Assembly (NCBI GenBank): GCA_947627465.1
Contig: CANQWD010000002.1
Span: 1-64,000 of the forward strand
Direction: 5' to 3'
Length of the DNA: 64,000 nt
Origin: an uncultured Clostridia bacterium
Lineage (GTDB): Bacteria; Bacillota; Clostridia; Oscillospirales; Ruminococcaceae
The translations under genes and the position numbers were made by a program. A model generated the notes under the pieces. The model ran no database searches and was not told the DNA's origin. It was given only the letters and a program-made list of their open reading frames with translations. Position 1 is the first letter of the stretch; each line of letters begins with the position of its first letter. Below are positions 8,807-16,784 of the stretch, in pieces.

Positions 8807-8842
8807 TTAGGCTACTTTTAGTTAAGTAGCCTAACTTTTTTA
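8807..8842 (+). terminator. Second intrinsic terminator at the left end
   Basis: TTAGGCTACTT (8807-8817) pairs with AAGTAGCCTAA (8824-8834), an 11-bp stem with a 6-nt loop, followed by CTTTTTTAT. Confidence 0.85.
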
Positions 8843-9000
8843 TGTTCTCGAAAAATTCTTTTTTGGCTTAACACCGCCACAAACCGCGACGGCAAACTTC
8901 ACGGTCGCGGGCAGTTTTCAAAAAGTATTACACTATATAGTTAGAAGGACAAGTACAAGAAGTACATCCTTAATCAATTATATTTCTGGAGGTTAAAGCA

Positions 9001-9198
9001 ATGAGAAATACCAACAAGGACTTAAAGGATTTGGCTAAAAGCCGTGGCGTTTACTTGTACGAGATAGCCTGTAAATTCGGGATAACTGCCGAAGCATTTA
9101 ATCGCCGCTTGCGGAAAGAGCTAACCGAAGCTCAACGTAATGAAATCATTAAAGTAATCGACGAGATAGCCGTCGAGAACGAAACGAACGCCAACTAA
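9001..9198 (+). CDS. Small HTH protein of the element
   Basis: 65 aa with GGAGG 8 nt before the ATG. LKDLAKSRGVYLYEIACKFG then ITAEAFNRRLRKELTE reads as a helix-turn-helix of the short, Xre-like kind common on clostridial integrative elements, where it is thought to control element genes. It is the first gene of the element, ahead of the replication gene. The regulatory role is inferred from size and position. Confidence 0.7.
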   Translation: MRNTNKDLKDLAKSRGVYLYEIACKFGITAEAFNRRLRKELTEAQRNEIIKVIDEIAVENETNAN

Positions 9199-9353
9199 AG
9201 ATGTAGCGGACAGCCTTGCATCTGCCCGCTACGATAGGAGCGTTAACCCCTTGCTCTATCAATTACATTATAGCACGTCTGATTGTGTTTGTCAAGAGGT
9301 TTTTGCTCCTTAATTTTAGAATTACCCACACTATTCATTGAGAGGAGATACAA

Positions 9354-10739
9354 ATGACATACACAGACGGCACAATGCGATATGAGGTTGACCGCAAAGG
9401 CAACGTAAAATTACCCAACAACGACGACCTTGTAGAGACAATCTACTGCGAGGGCAACAATCTATTGGTGATACGAAAGAAGTTACCCGAACACTATTCC
9501 GATACGCTCACACGGTGTAACGACGCTAACGCGCTTGTAACCGCACTTACTCGGTCAACGGATAATAACGACGTTAAGGACGACACGAGCGTCAACGAGA
9601 GCAACACATCCCTTGTTGACGATGCCCCACACTATTCGCTGACAGCGACATCAAACGAGCCTAAAGCGGCGAAATCTCCCCCACACTATTCGGGGTCGGT
9701 CGCATCGGAAAAGTCTGAAACAGTGATAACGACGAAGCCGAAATCAACCACACACACCAAAGAGGTACATACACCGCCGCCCGAAAACGACAATGTTATA
9801 GACTTGACAAACCCCAATATCACAGCAGTAGATGGCGAGCTTGTCGATACTAGCACAGGCGAAATTATCGGCAAGTGCAAACGTGCTGACAGCCTAACAC
9901 GAGCGTGGGATAATCAAAGATGGAAACTATATAATGTTCCGTTTGAGAAGTCGTGTTTTATTTCCGCGACAGTTGACGATAACCCTACATATTCAACGAT
10001 GAACAAACTATCGACGGATTATAGCCTGTGGTTAAAAGCAAGCTACCCCGATGTAGGCGGTTGCCTGTTCCTTGAACCGCGCGAGGACGGCAGTTGGCAT
10101 AGTCACTTCATTCCATATTTTCCGAACGGCGTTCCTATCGACTTTGAGGGCAAAACAAAGGCGTGGTGGGGGCAGTTTAACACACAAGAATGTGACGAGC
10201 AAGTTAAAGTTGAGCTTTTCGAGAGCAAAGAGCATCTAAAAAACACCGTGGACTACCTTAAGCCTACAGCAAAGGAACGTAAGCGCAAGAACGTCAAGTA
10301 TTATCCGCTTGGCAGTCAGCCGATACGGTGTTTTGGACGCAAGCTCGCTGAACCTCAAAAAGCACTTACCACATTTGCGGTCGCAAAAGAGGTTACAGCA
10401 ACTGAAAAAGTACAATGGCGTAAGCAAGTAAAAGTGTTTAATACGTTGACTGAAACCTTGCTTTATGATGTGGCGGATTATTGGTTCGATGCGAAACTCA
10501 ATCTGCAACCGCCAAAAGCGGAAACCGTTGTTAATTACACGAGCGAAACGACAGACGACGGCAAGGAAGAGGTTGTCACGGACGACGGCAAGACGGACTG
10601 GTTTACGTGTAAGCATTGCAAGAGCGGTAAATGCGACACGTGCGACCGTAAAGCAGCTTGTGACACAAGCAACCGATGCGAGGAGCATTGCGCTGGTTTT
10701 GATAAATCCTTTTGTCGTGGCTGCATATGGAACGAATAA
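9354..10739 (+). CDS. HUH-type replication protein (rolling-circle Rep-like) with Cys-rich tail
   Basis: 461 aa; ribosome site GAGGAG. The N-terminal ~150 residues are low-complexity (Thr, Asp, repeated PHYS). The core (about 165-345) carries an HxH metal motif in GSWHSHFIPYF (His near 248 and 250) and a later Tyr/Lys-rich strand, VDYLKPTAKERKRK...YYPLG, that could supply the nicking tyrosine. The tail (about 415-461) has ten or so Cys in CxxC patterns, probably binding zinc. HUH Rep proteins nick a double-strand origin to start rolling-circle copying of the excised circle. Family level fairly sure, exact catalytic Tyr not fixed. Confidence 0.65.
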   Translation: MTYTDGTMRYEVDRKGNVKLPNNDDLVETIYCEGNNLLVIRKKLPEHYSDTLTRCNDANALVTALTRSTDNNDVKDDTSVNESNTSLVDDAPHYSLTATSNEPKAAKSPPHYSGSVASEKSETVITTKPKSTTHTKEVHTPPPENDNVIDLTNPNITAVDGELVDTSTGEIIGKCKRADSLTRAWDNQRWKLYNVPFEKSCFISATVDDNPTYSTMNKLSTDYSLWLKASYPDVGGCLFLEPREDGSWHSHFIPYFPNGVPIDFEGKTKAWWGQFNTQECDEQVKVELFESKEHLKNTVDYLKPTAKERKRKNVKYYPLGSQPIRCFGRKLAEPQKALTTFAVAKEVTATEKVQWRKQVKVFNTLTETLLYDVADYWFDAKLNLQPPKAETVVNYTSETTDDGKEEVVTDDGKTDWFTCKHCKSGKCDTCDRKAACDTSNRCEEHCAGFDKSFCRGCIWNE

Positions 10740-10861
10740 AGGAGTGAGTACCACATTTAAGGTGTTTAAGATATGTACCATAAATTGTCCTCAAAAATGC
10801 TTTGATGATTGTGTTTTTATGTACCACGATTAACGAGCGTTAAATGTGAAAGGAGTAACCT

Positions 10862-11596
10862 ATGACAGCTATGACAGTCTTCAAATACAAAAGGATAAGC
10901 CGACCAACGCAAAACCTTGAGCGGCAAGGTCGAAACATTGACGAGTTTATTAAGGGCAATCCAGCCTACAAGGACGCGCCTGTTATTGAAGTGACAGAAG
11001 TCTACACGGGTACAAAACAAGACCGCCCTAAATGGCAAAGCTTGTTAAACAATGTCAAAGCAGGTGATGTAATTATTTTTGATAGTGTGTCGAGAATGAG
11101 CCGAAACAAGGAAGAAGGAGTACGCGACTATATGATGCTTTTCGATAAAGGCGTTACGCTTATCTTCCTGAAAGAGCCGCATATAAACACAGATGTTTAT
11201 CGTCAGCTCCTTGAAAATACTATCAAGAAAGTTGACGATGTTATTGTTGACACATACATTGAAGCAACAAACAAAGTCCTGAAAATACTCGCAGCATTGC
11301 AAGTTGAGCAAGCGTTCGAGCAAGCCGAAAAGGAAGTTGACGATTTGCATAAACGGACGAGCGAGGGTATTATGACAGCGAAGTTAAACGGGAAACGTAT
11401 CGGAACGGAGAAAGGGCGTAGGCTTAACGTCAAAAAAGCAAACGCCGCGAAAGAAATTATCAGGACGAAAAGCAAGGACTTTAACGGACACAACACCGAC
11501 CAAGAGGTGATGAAGTTGGCGGGGATTTGTCGGAACAGCTTTTACAAATACAAGCGCGAGTTGTTGACAGAGATGAACGGCGATGTTGGCAAGTAA
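10862..11596 (+). CDS. Small serine recombinase (resolvase/invertase type)
   Basis: 244 aa with AAAGGAG before the ATG. The resolvase fold is shown by YKRISRPTQNLERQ (nucleophile Ser about 13), DSVSRMSRN (catalytic Arg/Ser region) and a long E-helix (about 150-180). A C-terminal HTH-like part, RRLNVKKANAAKEI...MKLAGICRNSFYKYKRELL, should bind DNA. On an element that also has a large integrase, a resolvase most likely resolves circle multimers or acts at the repeats just downstream (11599-11692); this is inference. Confidence 0.82.
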   Translation: MTAMTVFKYKRISRPTQNLERQGRNIDEFIKGNPAYKDAPVIEVTEVYTGTKQDRPKWQSLLNNVKAGDVIIFDSVSRMSRNKEEGVRDYMMLFDKGVTLIFLKEPHINTDVYRQLLENTIKKVDDVIVDTYIEATNKVLKILAALQVEQAFEQAEKEVDDLHKRTSEGIMTAKLNGKRIGTEKGRRLNVKKANAAKEIIRTKSKDFNGHNTDQEVMKLAGICRNSFYKYKRELLTEMNGDVGK

Positions 11597-11598
11597 AG

Positions 11599-11692
11599 CT
11601 GTGGAAAATTTTGGATTATATCACATTTGTGTACACGCTTAAAATGCAAACGGCTGTGGAAATTTTTGGGTTATATCATATTTGTGTACACG
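11599..11692 (+). repeat. Direct repeat pair, possible recombinase site or origin
   Basis: Two ~40-bp copies begin GCTGTGGAAA and end TTTGTGTACACG (about 11599-11638 and 11652-11692), differing at a few positions. Each ends in the palindrome GTGTACAC. Position just behind the resolvase gene suggests its res site or a replication origin. Confidence 0.5.
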
Positions 11693-11759
11693 TCTGATGT
11701 CCGTGCTAGGCAACGGCAAGAGAGCAAGTGTGTGGTTTTGTGCTTGTCTTTTAGAGATA

Positions 11760-12180
11760 ATTGCAAACAGCATTAGCGGCAAACGGCAACTGCGAACGAC
11801 GAGCGCGGCGACAGCAACGAGGACATAAGCGTCTGCTGGCTGCGACAACGAGAGCGGCGACAGCAGCGAGAGCGTGAGCGTCTGTTGGCGGCTAGGTCGG
11901 TCGTGGGAATGGCAGCGACAACGACAGCGGCGACGGCAGCGACAGCGTAAGCGGCTAGGCGGCGGTGGTCGGACGCGGCGAGTAGTGGCGACAGTATAGC
12001 GGCGGGCAGCAGGTGAAGTCGTTGCGGCTTTCTACCTTTGCAAGCAAAGGTAGCCCCTTACCACATCTGACACTCCGCGCTACGCGCTCCGTATCAGATG
12101 TGTCGGGGGCAGCGGGGCTAACGCCCCTCTGCACTCCCCCACCGACGTGTGATGGTTTGTGAAAGGTTTGTGAAAGGAGA
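11760..12180 (+). other. Non-coding GC-rich region upstream of the relaxase, candidate oriT
   Basis: No ORF with a ribosome site is present. 11800-11990 holds imprecise repeats of GCGACAGCAGCGAGAGCG-like units. Three hairpins follow: CTACCTTTG/CAAAGGTAG (12032-12053), ACATCTGA/TCAGATGT (12063-12101, with an inner GCGC stem) and GGGGC/GCCCC (12114-12127). MOBV relaxases usually nick at an inverted repeat just upstream of their own gene, so oriT is most likely here; the nick site cannot be placed. Confidence 0.5.
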
Positions 12181-12189
12181 AATTGGCTT

Positions 12190-13734
12190 ATGGGCAGAGT
12201 ACATCAAGGTAAGAGACAAGGTAGAACCGTTCAATTGCGACGGGGGCGCGGAAAGGTCGGACATAACCGTCGCAAATTTTTGACAAAGAACGTTGACCCC
12301 GACAGAGTTAAAAACAATATCGTTATCAAACAGCAAGACATAGGCGACGCTTACGACGAGATTTTTGGGGGCGCACAAATGGTGTATGACGCCAAGCAAA
12401 AAAGAGCCGACCGCAAAATTGGCGACTACTACACTTACCTTTTTGGCGAACAACCCAAAGATGAAATTGTCAAAGGCGGCAATGCTGGTAGACAGCAAAA
12501 TTTCTACGAGTACGTTATCGCTGTTGGCGACAGAGACGACACGGGTTACGCGACAAATCCCGAAATGGCAGCGGTCGCCGAAAAATGTATCATCGAATAC
12601 TTCAAGGGCAACCCCGAAGCGGGCGTAAAGAGTTTTGAAGAGCGTAACCCGAACTTCCATTTGGCGGATGCAATAATCCATTGTGATGAAAGCACCCCTC
12701 ACGCCCATTTCGATATTATCCCGTGGAGTGACGGGTATAAAAAAGGAATGACACGGCAGCAAGGAATTAACCGCGCTCTTGAAGCAATGGGGTATGGCGA
12801 TAACGGAAGTAAGGCGATAGCAGCTTGGACTCAATCCGAACGTCAGGTCTTTCGTGAGATTTGCGAACGTCACGGAATTGAGGTCGCAAAAGAAGAGAAA
12901 GGTCGCGGCTTTGACTTTACAGTTGAGGAATACAAAGAGTACAAAGAGCTTGAAAACCAAAACAAAATGCTGGCAGCGATAAACACGGCGTATCAAGCAG
13001 ATAACGAATTTTACGGTCAAGTCAATGATGTAATGCGGGAGCAAAATGCCGAGCTTCGACAAGAGAATGTTGAGCTTCGGGAACAAAAGGTTGAACTCGA
13101 AAAGCAAATTAAAGACGTTGACGAACAAATCATTGCACAAATTGAAATCCCGCAACGCCCTCAATTACCGCCACCTTTACCGCCAGACGAGCCAAGACCC
13201 AAACGGGAACACAGACCTTACACTCGTGCGGAAGAAAAAGAGTTTGCAAAGGCTCAAAAAGATTGGGATAAAGACCACAGCAAGGGCGGCGAAAGGTGGA
13301 CGGAAGAGCAAAAACACGCCGCTGAAACAGCAAGCAAAGTCAAAGAACAGGCAGAATTCGATGAACTCTATCCACCGATTGCTGCGGCAAAGAATGTAAT
13401 CGCTAAATATCAAGCGAAAGAACGCGAACTCGCGGCACAGGAACGGCAGACAAGGCAAGCACAACAACAGGCACAAGCGGAGATTGAGCGCGGTCGAACC
13501 GAGGACGAGAAACGCAAACGCGCTCTCGATAAACGCGAACAGGAGCTTGATGTTGAGGTCGCTCGGAAAGCTCAAGAGCGGTTAGAGCAGACAGACAGCT
13601 ACCAACGGTTGATGGCAATATCGCCCGATTGGGAACAGCGAATGACAACACTCTACAATGGCGCAGACAAGCACAACGAGAAAGCGTTTGAGGATAAAGT
13701 TAAGGCAATGCGGAAAGGACAGGTAGAACGATGA
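12190..13734 (+). CDS. MOBV-family relaxase (Mob/Pre)
   Basis: 514 aa; AAAGGAG precedes the ATG. The N-terminal relaxase domain carries the MOBV metal motif HCDESTPHAHFDIIPW (about residues 162-177), in the HxDExTPHxH form. An expanded N-terminus (basic, RRGRGKVGHNRR) precedes it. From about 240 on the protein is coiled coil, rich in Glu, Gln and Lys, with a Pro-rich break (RPQLPPPLPPDEP) near 325. It nicks oriT and pilots single-strand transfer through another element's conjugation pore. Its stop overlaps the next ORF by 4 bp. Confidence 0.88.
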   Translation: MGRVHQGKRQGRTVQLRRGRGKVGHNRRKFLTKNVDPDRVKNNIVIKQQDIGDAYDEIFGGAQMVYDAKQKRADRKIGDYYTYLFGEQPKDEIVKGGNAGRQQNFYEYVIAVGDRDDTGYATNPEMAAVAEKCIIEYFKGNPEAGVKSFEERNPNFHLADAIIHCDESTPHAHFDIIPWSDGYKKGMTRQQGINRALEAMGYGDNGSKAIAAWTQSERQVFREICERHGIEVAKEEKGRGFDFTVEEYKEYKELENQNKMLAAINTAYQADNEFYGQVNDVMREQNAELRQENVELREQKVELEKQIKDVDEQIIAQIEIPQRPQLPPPLPPDEPRPKREHRPYTRAEEKEFAKAQKDWDKDHSKGGERWTEEQKHAAETASKVKEQAEFDELYPPIAAAKNVIAKYQAKERELAAQERQTRQAQQQAQAEIERGRTEDEKRKRALDKREQELDVEVARKAQERLEQTDSYQRLMAISPDWEQRMTTLYNGADKHNEKAFEDKVKAMRKGQVER

Positions 13735-14162
13735 AGTTTAAAATGTTAAGGAATGGAATTGACATCATTGTAGAGCAAGACAACTACAAAAAGAAAGACA
13801 GACGCAAAATATACGAAACCCACAGCAAATATGTGTTTTTGACTAACATACCCGAAAGCGCAACCGACGAGGAACTCCAAGAAGCGTTTAACTGCTTTGC
13901 GCTTAAAGTCGCAAAGAACATTGAGTATTTCACGCGAGTGTCGGATTACTTTTGCGACTTGCATTATAAGCTCGATGATAAAGCAGAGTTTTGGACAATC
14001 GAGTTTAGATTTGACAAGTTTCGGCTCGGCAAAGAATACAAGATAGATACCGATGCAGTCGAGGAAGATACCCCTAACGACACGTCAAACAACACGCCGA
14101 CGAGCAACGGGAACGCGGTGTATTCGTCACTTGTCGCAGGCAGCAACAACGACTTCATTTAA
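13731..14162 (+). CDS. Element protein of unknown function
   Basis: 143 aa, overlapping the relaxase by ATGA, so co-translated with it. The first ~110 residues are mixed alpha/beta and charged (YKKKDRRKIYETHSKYVFLTN), the remainder a Thr/Asn-rich disordered tail. No known motif is visible. Coupling to the relaxase suggests an accessory role in mobilization, such as a relaxosome component (inference). Confidence 0.6.
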   Translation: MKFKMLRNGIDIIVEQDNYKKKDRRKIYETHSKYVFLTNIPESATDEELQEAFNCFALKVAKNIEYFTRVSDYFCDLHYKLDDKAEFWTIEFRFDKFRLGKEYKIDTDAVEEDTPNDTSNNTPTSNGNAVYSSLVAGSNNDFI

Positions 14163-14344
14163 GGCGCGTAGACGGCTCTGTGAGCGTGTTTTTAATGAAG
14201 GGAGTGATGCTATATGCCTGTGTGATAGCGTGTGTTTTTGAGGGCATTAAAAGGAAAAAACGGCGAATGTACGACTGTTATTTTTACGAAAGGAAACTCT
14301 TTGAAAGGAAACCAATACGGCTTTTAAGAAAGGAAATTTCTACT

Positions 14345-14485
14345 ATGAAAACTAAAAATAATACGTCCTCTTCGGGGATAAAAGTAACAATACATATACC
14401 CGAAGGCATTGCCGAGAGCATTAAGCGCGAGAAAATCAACTATCTTTACGATGTATTGAAACCGCGCGAGACAAAAAAGAAATAA
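14345..14485 (+). CDS. Small ribbon-helix-helix-like protein
   Basis: 46 aa from ATG at 14345, chosen because AAAGGAAA lies just upstream; a longer frame from 14180 lacks such a site. IKVTIHIPEGIAESIKREKINYLYDVL reads as one strand followed by helices, the pattern of a ribbon-helix-helix repressor. It lies just ahead of the terminator and integrase gene, so it may control them. Small size keeps the call tentative. Confidence 0.5.
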   Translation: MKTKNNTSSSGIKVTIHIPEGIAESIKREKINYLYDVLKPRETKKK

Positions 14486-14513
14486 TATTTGCAACAGACC
14501 ACTTGATTTTACA

Positions 14514-14563
14514 AGCCGACTATGATATAATAACTATGGAATGGTTCATAGTCGGCTCTTTTT
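14514..14563 (+). terminator. Intrinsic terminator upstream of the integrase
   Basis: AGCCGACTATGA (14514-14525) pairs with TCATAGTCGGCT (14546-14557), a 12-bp stem, followed by CTTTTT. It ends 19 bp before the integrase ATG, so it separates integrase expression from the mobilization genes or attenuates it. The 20-nt loop contains TATAAT. Confidence 0.85.
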
Positions 14564-14581
14564 GTTGAAAGGAGCATATCT

Positions 14582-16135
14582 ATGAGCAATAAAGGCATAG
14601 CCATTTATGCACGGCGCAGTGTTGAGGATAAGGACAACAAGTCACTATCCATAGCTTCACAAATTGCAGACTGCGTCAAATACATAAAACAAGAATATGG
14701 AGAGGACGTGAAATACCAAATCTACGAGGAAGAAGGACATAGCGGCAAGGACATTCAGCATCGACCAGCGTTTAGGCAGCTATTGGACGACGTGGAAAAC
14801 GGATTGATTGATATAATCATCGTAAAGAAATACGACCGTTTTTCCCGTAACCTATGCGACGCTTTAAATGTATTCAAAATGTTTGAAGTGAAGAAAGCAT
14901 CTGTAAAATCACTCACTGAACCTTTTGATATGACGAAAGCGGATGGCGCGATGATGGTACATAACATCTTAACCTTTGCTGAATACGAGCAAAAGACAAT
15001 TTCCGCGAGAGTTGCAGACGCATACGACACAAGGGCGCACGAAACAGGCTTTTATCAAGGCGGTAAGGTCTATTTTGGGTATCAGTCGAGCAGACAAACA
15101 GTCAACGGCAAGGTGGGTTCGGTGCTTGTTCCCAGCTCACAGGCATTAGCTTTGCAGAAAATGTATGAAATCTACGCCAAACCCGAAACCTCACTTGAAG
15201 ACATTGTGAAGTATATCGTCGAGAACGACATCAGCGTAGCGTATGACACGGGCAGGTTCAAGAGTGATAACCTCGACTGCAGCCATATATCGCGGCTGTT
15301 GGAAAGTCCGTTGTACGTCCGTGCTGATAAAGAGGTGTATCGTTATTTATCGGCATTAAACTATGAACTCCTTGACGATATTTCCGCTTATGACGGTATT
15401 CACGGCTTGTTTCTGCACGGTAAATTCAACAACAAGAGCGGCGAAAAACCGTTTGTTAAGGTAGGCTATCACGAAGGGCTAGTAGACGCGCAGACGTGGC
15501 TTACAGTGCAAGATAAGAAGGCTCACAAGACCAAATACAAGGGTAAGCAAAAGGCGTTAAATTCGTGGCTTGTAGGGCTTGTAAAATGCGCTCATTGCGG
15601 ACGAGCTTTTACAATCATAACCCAAACCAACAAAAGCGGTTCAAAGACGTGGAGATATTACCGCGACGGCGGTTATGTAACAACACAGGGGTGCTTACGG
15701 CGTACTCCCAACATTCGCCCCGATGAGGTCGAGAACGCTGTTTTTGAAGCGATACGAGAACGGTTAAACGCTCTTGAAATCGCCAAGCACGAGAACGAAA
15801 AGCCCAACCCCGAAATTGAAACTCTCCAAACTGAAATCATCTCCGCAGAAGACGAAATCAATAAGCTGGTGGACAAGCTCGCAGACGCTAACAAAGCATT
15901 AACCAAGCGTATTAACGAGCGTGTAAGCAAGCTAGACGAGTATATTCAGGAGCTTGAACAGAAGCTCCAAAGCCAAATGCGTAAGCGTAAAGCAGTCGAT
16001 ACCACGCCCCTTGACGAGCCTTTAAGCCGTTGGAACGAGCTTACTACGCAGGAGAAACGCAACGTTGCGGGTAAGATTATCGAAGTCATTCGTGTTTCCG
16101 ATGAAACAGGTATCGACATAACATTCAGCATTTAA
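14582..16135 (+). CDS. Large serine integrase of the element
   Basis: 517 aa; GAAAGGAG before the ATG. The resolvase domain (1-150) has YARRSVEDKDNKSLSIASQ (nucleophile Ser about 13) and KKYDRFSRN. A Recombinase domain follows (about 165-300), then a zinc-ribbon region (CAHC near 336-339, Cys near 371) and a coiled coil (about 410-470). This is the TnpX/TndX-like layout that integrates and excises elements at short core sites. The stop is only 16 bp from the right inverted repeat, the usual place for an integrase. It is the enzyme expected to act at GACAC. Confidence 0.93.
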   Translation: MSNKGIAIYARRSVEDKDNKSLSIASQIADCVKYIKQEYGEDVKYQIYEEEGHSGKDIQHRPAFRQLLDDVENGLIDIIIVKKYDRFSRNLCDALNVFKMFEVKKASVKSLTEPFDMTKADGAMMVHNILTFAEYEQKTISARVADAYDTRAHETGFYQGGKVYFGYQSSRQTVNGKVGSVLVPSSQALALQKMYEIYAKPETSLEDIVKYIVENDISVAYDTGRFKSDNLDCSHISRLLESPLYVRADKEVYRYLSALNYELLDDISAYDGIHGLFLHGKFNNKSGEKPFVKVGYHEGLVDAQTWLTVQDKKAHKTKYKGKQKALNSWLVGLVKCAHCGRAFTIITQTNKSGSKTWRYYRDGGYVTTQGCLRRTPNIRPDEVENAVFEAIRERLNALEIAKHENEKPNPEIETLQTEIISAEDEINKLVDKLADANKALTKRINERVSKLDEYIQELEQKLQSQMRKRKAVDTTPLDEPLSRWNELTTQEKRNVAGKIIEVIRVSDETGIDITFSI

Positions 16136-16151
16136 CGAGCGTTTATCACTA

Positions 16152-16166
16152 TTAGTACATTGACAC
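16152..16166 (+). other. Right attachment site of the element
   Basis: TTAGTACATTGACA (16152-16165) is the right arm of the 14-bp inverted repeat and overlaps the GACAC core copy (16162-16166). The first bases of the arm give the split host gene a new stop codon (TAA on the minus strand). Confidence 0.75.
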
Positions 16167-16646
16167 AACAGGCGTTTCCGTATAGAACAAAACGCTCTGA
16201 CCGTACGGATCCTCGTCAAATTCGATATAGTCGCAGGTCTCGCCTTTTGAGATGTTTTTCGTCCACTCATCCCAGCTCACCGCCTTGACCGGCTCTGCCG
16301 AGCTTTCCGTGCCGCTGTCCGGCTCAATTGGCACGAGCAATTCCGGTTCGAGTACGGTCGAGTCGGGCACGCTTGTTTTGCTTGGTGTTGCGGTCGACGT
16401 CAACGCGGAGCTTGCCGCGCTGCTGCTACTACTGCTGTTACTGCTATTACTGCTGCTTCGGGTGCTCGAAGGCGACGCGCTTGAAGTCCCGGCGGAGCTT
16501 GAAGCTTTGTCGCTCTGATCGCCCGGAATAGTGGCATCGAAGGTCTGCGAGTATTCCGTTGTGCCGCTTACGTCGGAACTGTCCGAGCAGCCCGCCGCGG
16601 CAAACGCCGACAATGCGCAAATAATGCAGGCGATACATTTCTTCAC
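16152..16646 (-). pseudogene. 5' fragment of the split lipoprotein gene
   Basis: A GTG at 16646 is preferred as start because AGGGAGG (16659-16665) precedes it; a longer frame begins at 16703. The product has a signal peptide and lipobox (AAAGC), a Ser/Thr/Ala-rich linker encoded by trinucleotide-like repeats, then WDEWTKNISKGETCDYIEFD...SVLFYTETPVVS. The last two residues (MY) and the stop come from the element. A 15-codon upstream reading frame (16726-16679) has AAGGAGA before its ATG and may be a leader. With its 3' half at 8658-8380 the gene encoded a surface lipoprotein of unknown function. Confidence 0.82.
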
Positions 16647-16784
16647 GATCGTTTTAATCCTCCCTTTCAAAGCGGCTTTTACATTTTTTTCAAGCACCAA
16701 CATACTGCACGAGAAGATGAGGGCATGCGGATCTCCTTAGCCTTACATTTACCAATAAAATCCATTATGATCTTCCTTCTTCCG

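Larger units (their letters stand above)
8654..16166. mobile_element. 7.5-kb integrative and mobilizable element
   Basis: The borders are a 5-bp direct repeat, GACAC (8654-8658 and 16162-16166), and inside it a perfect 14-bp inverted repeat: TGTCAATGTACTAA (8673-8686) and TTAGTACATTGACA (16152-16165). Genes in order: HTH protein, HUH-like replication protein, small serine recombinase, MOBV relaxase, two small proteins, large serine integrase. No conjugation machinery is present, so a helper would be needed. Removing one repeat copy plus the interior (7508 bp) rejoins a host gene in frame. A GA start to the repeat agrees with TnpX/TndX-type integrases that recombine at GA dinucleotides (family knowledge). 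No cargo beyond mobility functions was recognised. Confidence 0.9.

Noticed and set aside
11800-11990. CRISPR-like spaced repeats
   Set aside because: The GCGACAGCAGCGAG-type units are irregular in length and spacing with no unique spacers; they are low-complexity repeats.
12118-13164. 348-codon minus-strand ORF inside the relaxase gene
   Set aside because: It is antisense to a gene with clear MOBV motifs, has no ribosome site, and its product is low-complexity Leu/Phe/Val-rich, typical of a shadow frame.
14180-14344. Longer start of the small HTH-like protein in front of the integrase
   Set aside because: The extension is hydrophobic and Cys-rich and lacks a ribosome site; AAAGGAAA supports 14345.
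8670-16165. Alternative recombination core TTG at the two element ends, giving palindromic attP and attB
   Set aside because: It produces neat dyads, but the rejoined host gene would be out of frame after 12 codons, while the GACAC core restores one continuous frame.
16381-16470. Trinucleotide repeat array (CTG/CTA units)
   Set aside because: It simply encodes the Ser-rich linker of the split lipoprotein; similar linkers are found in several other lipoproteins of the window.
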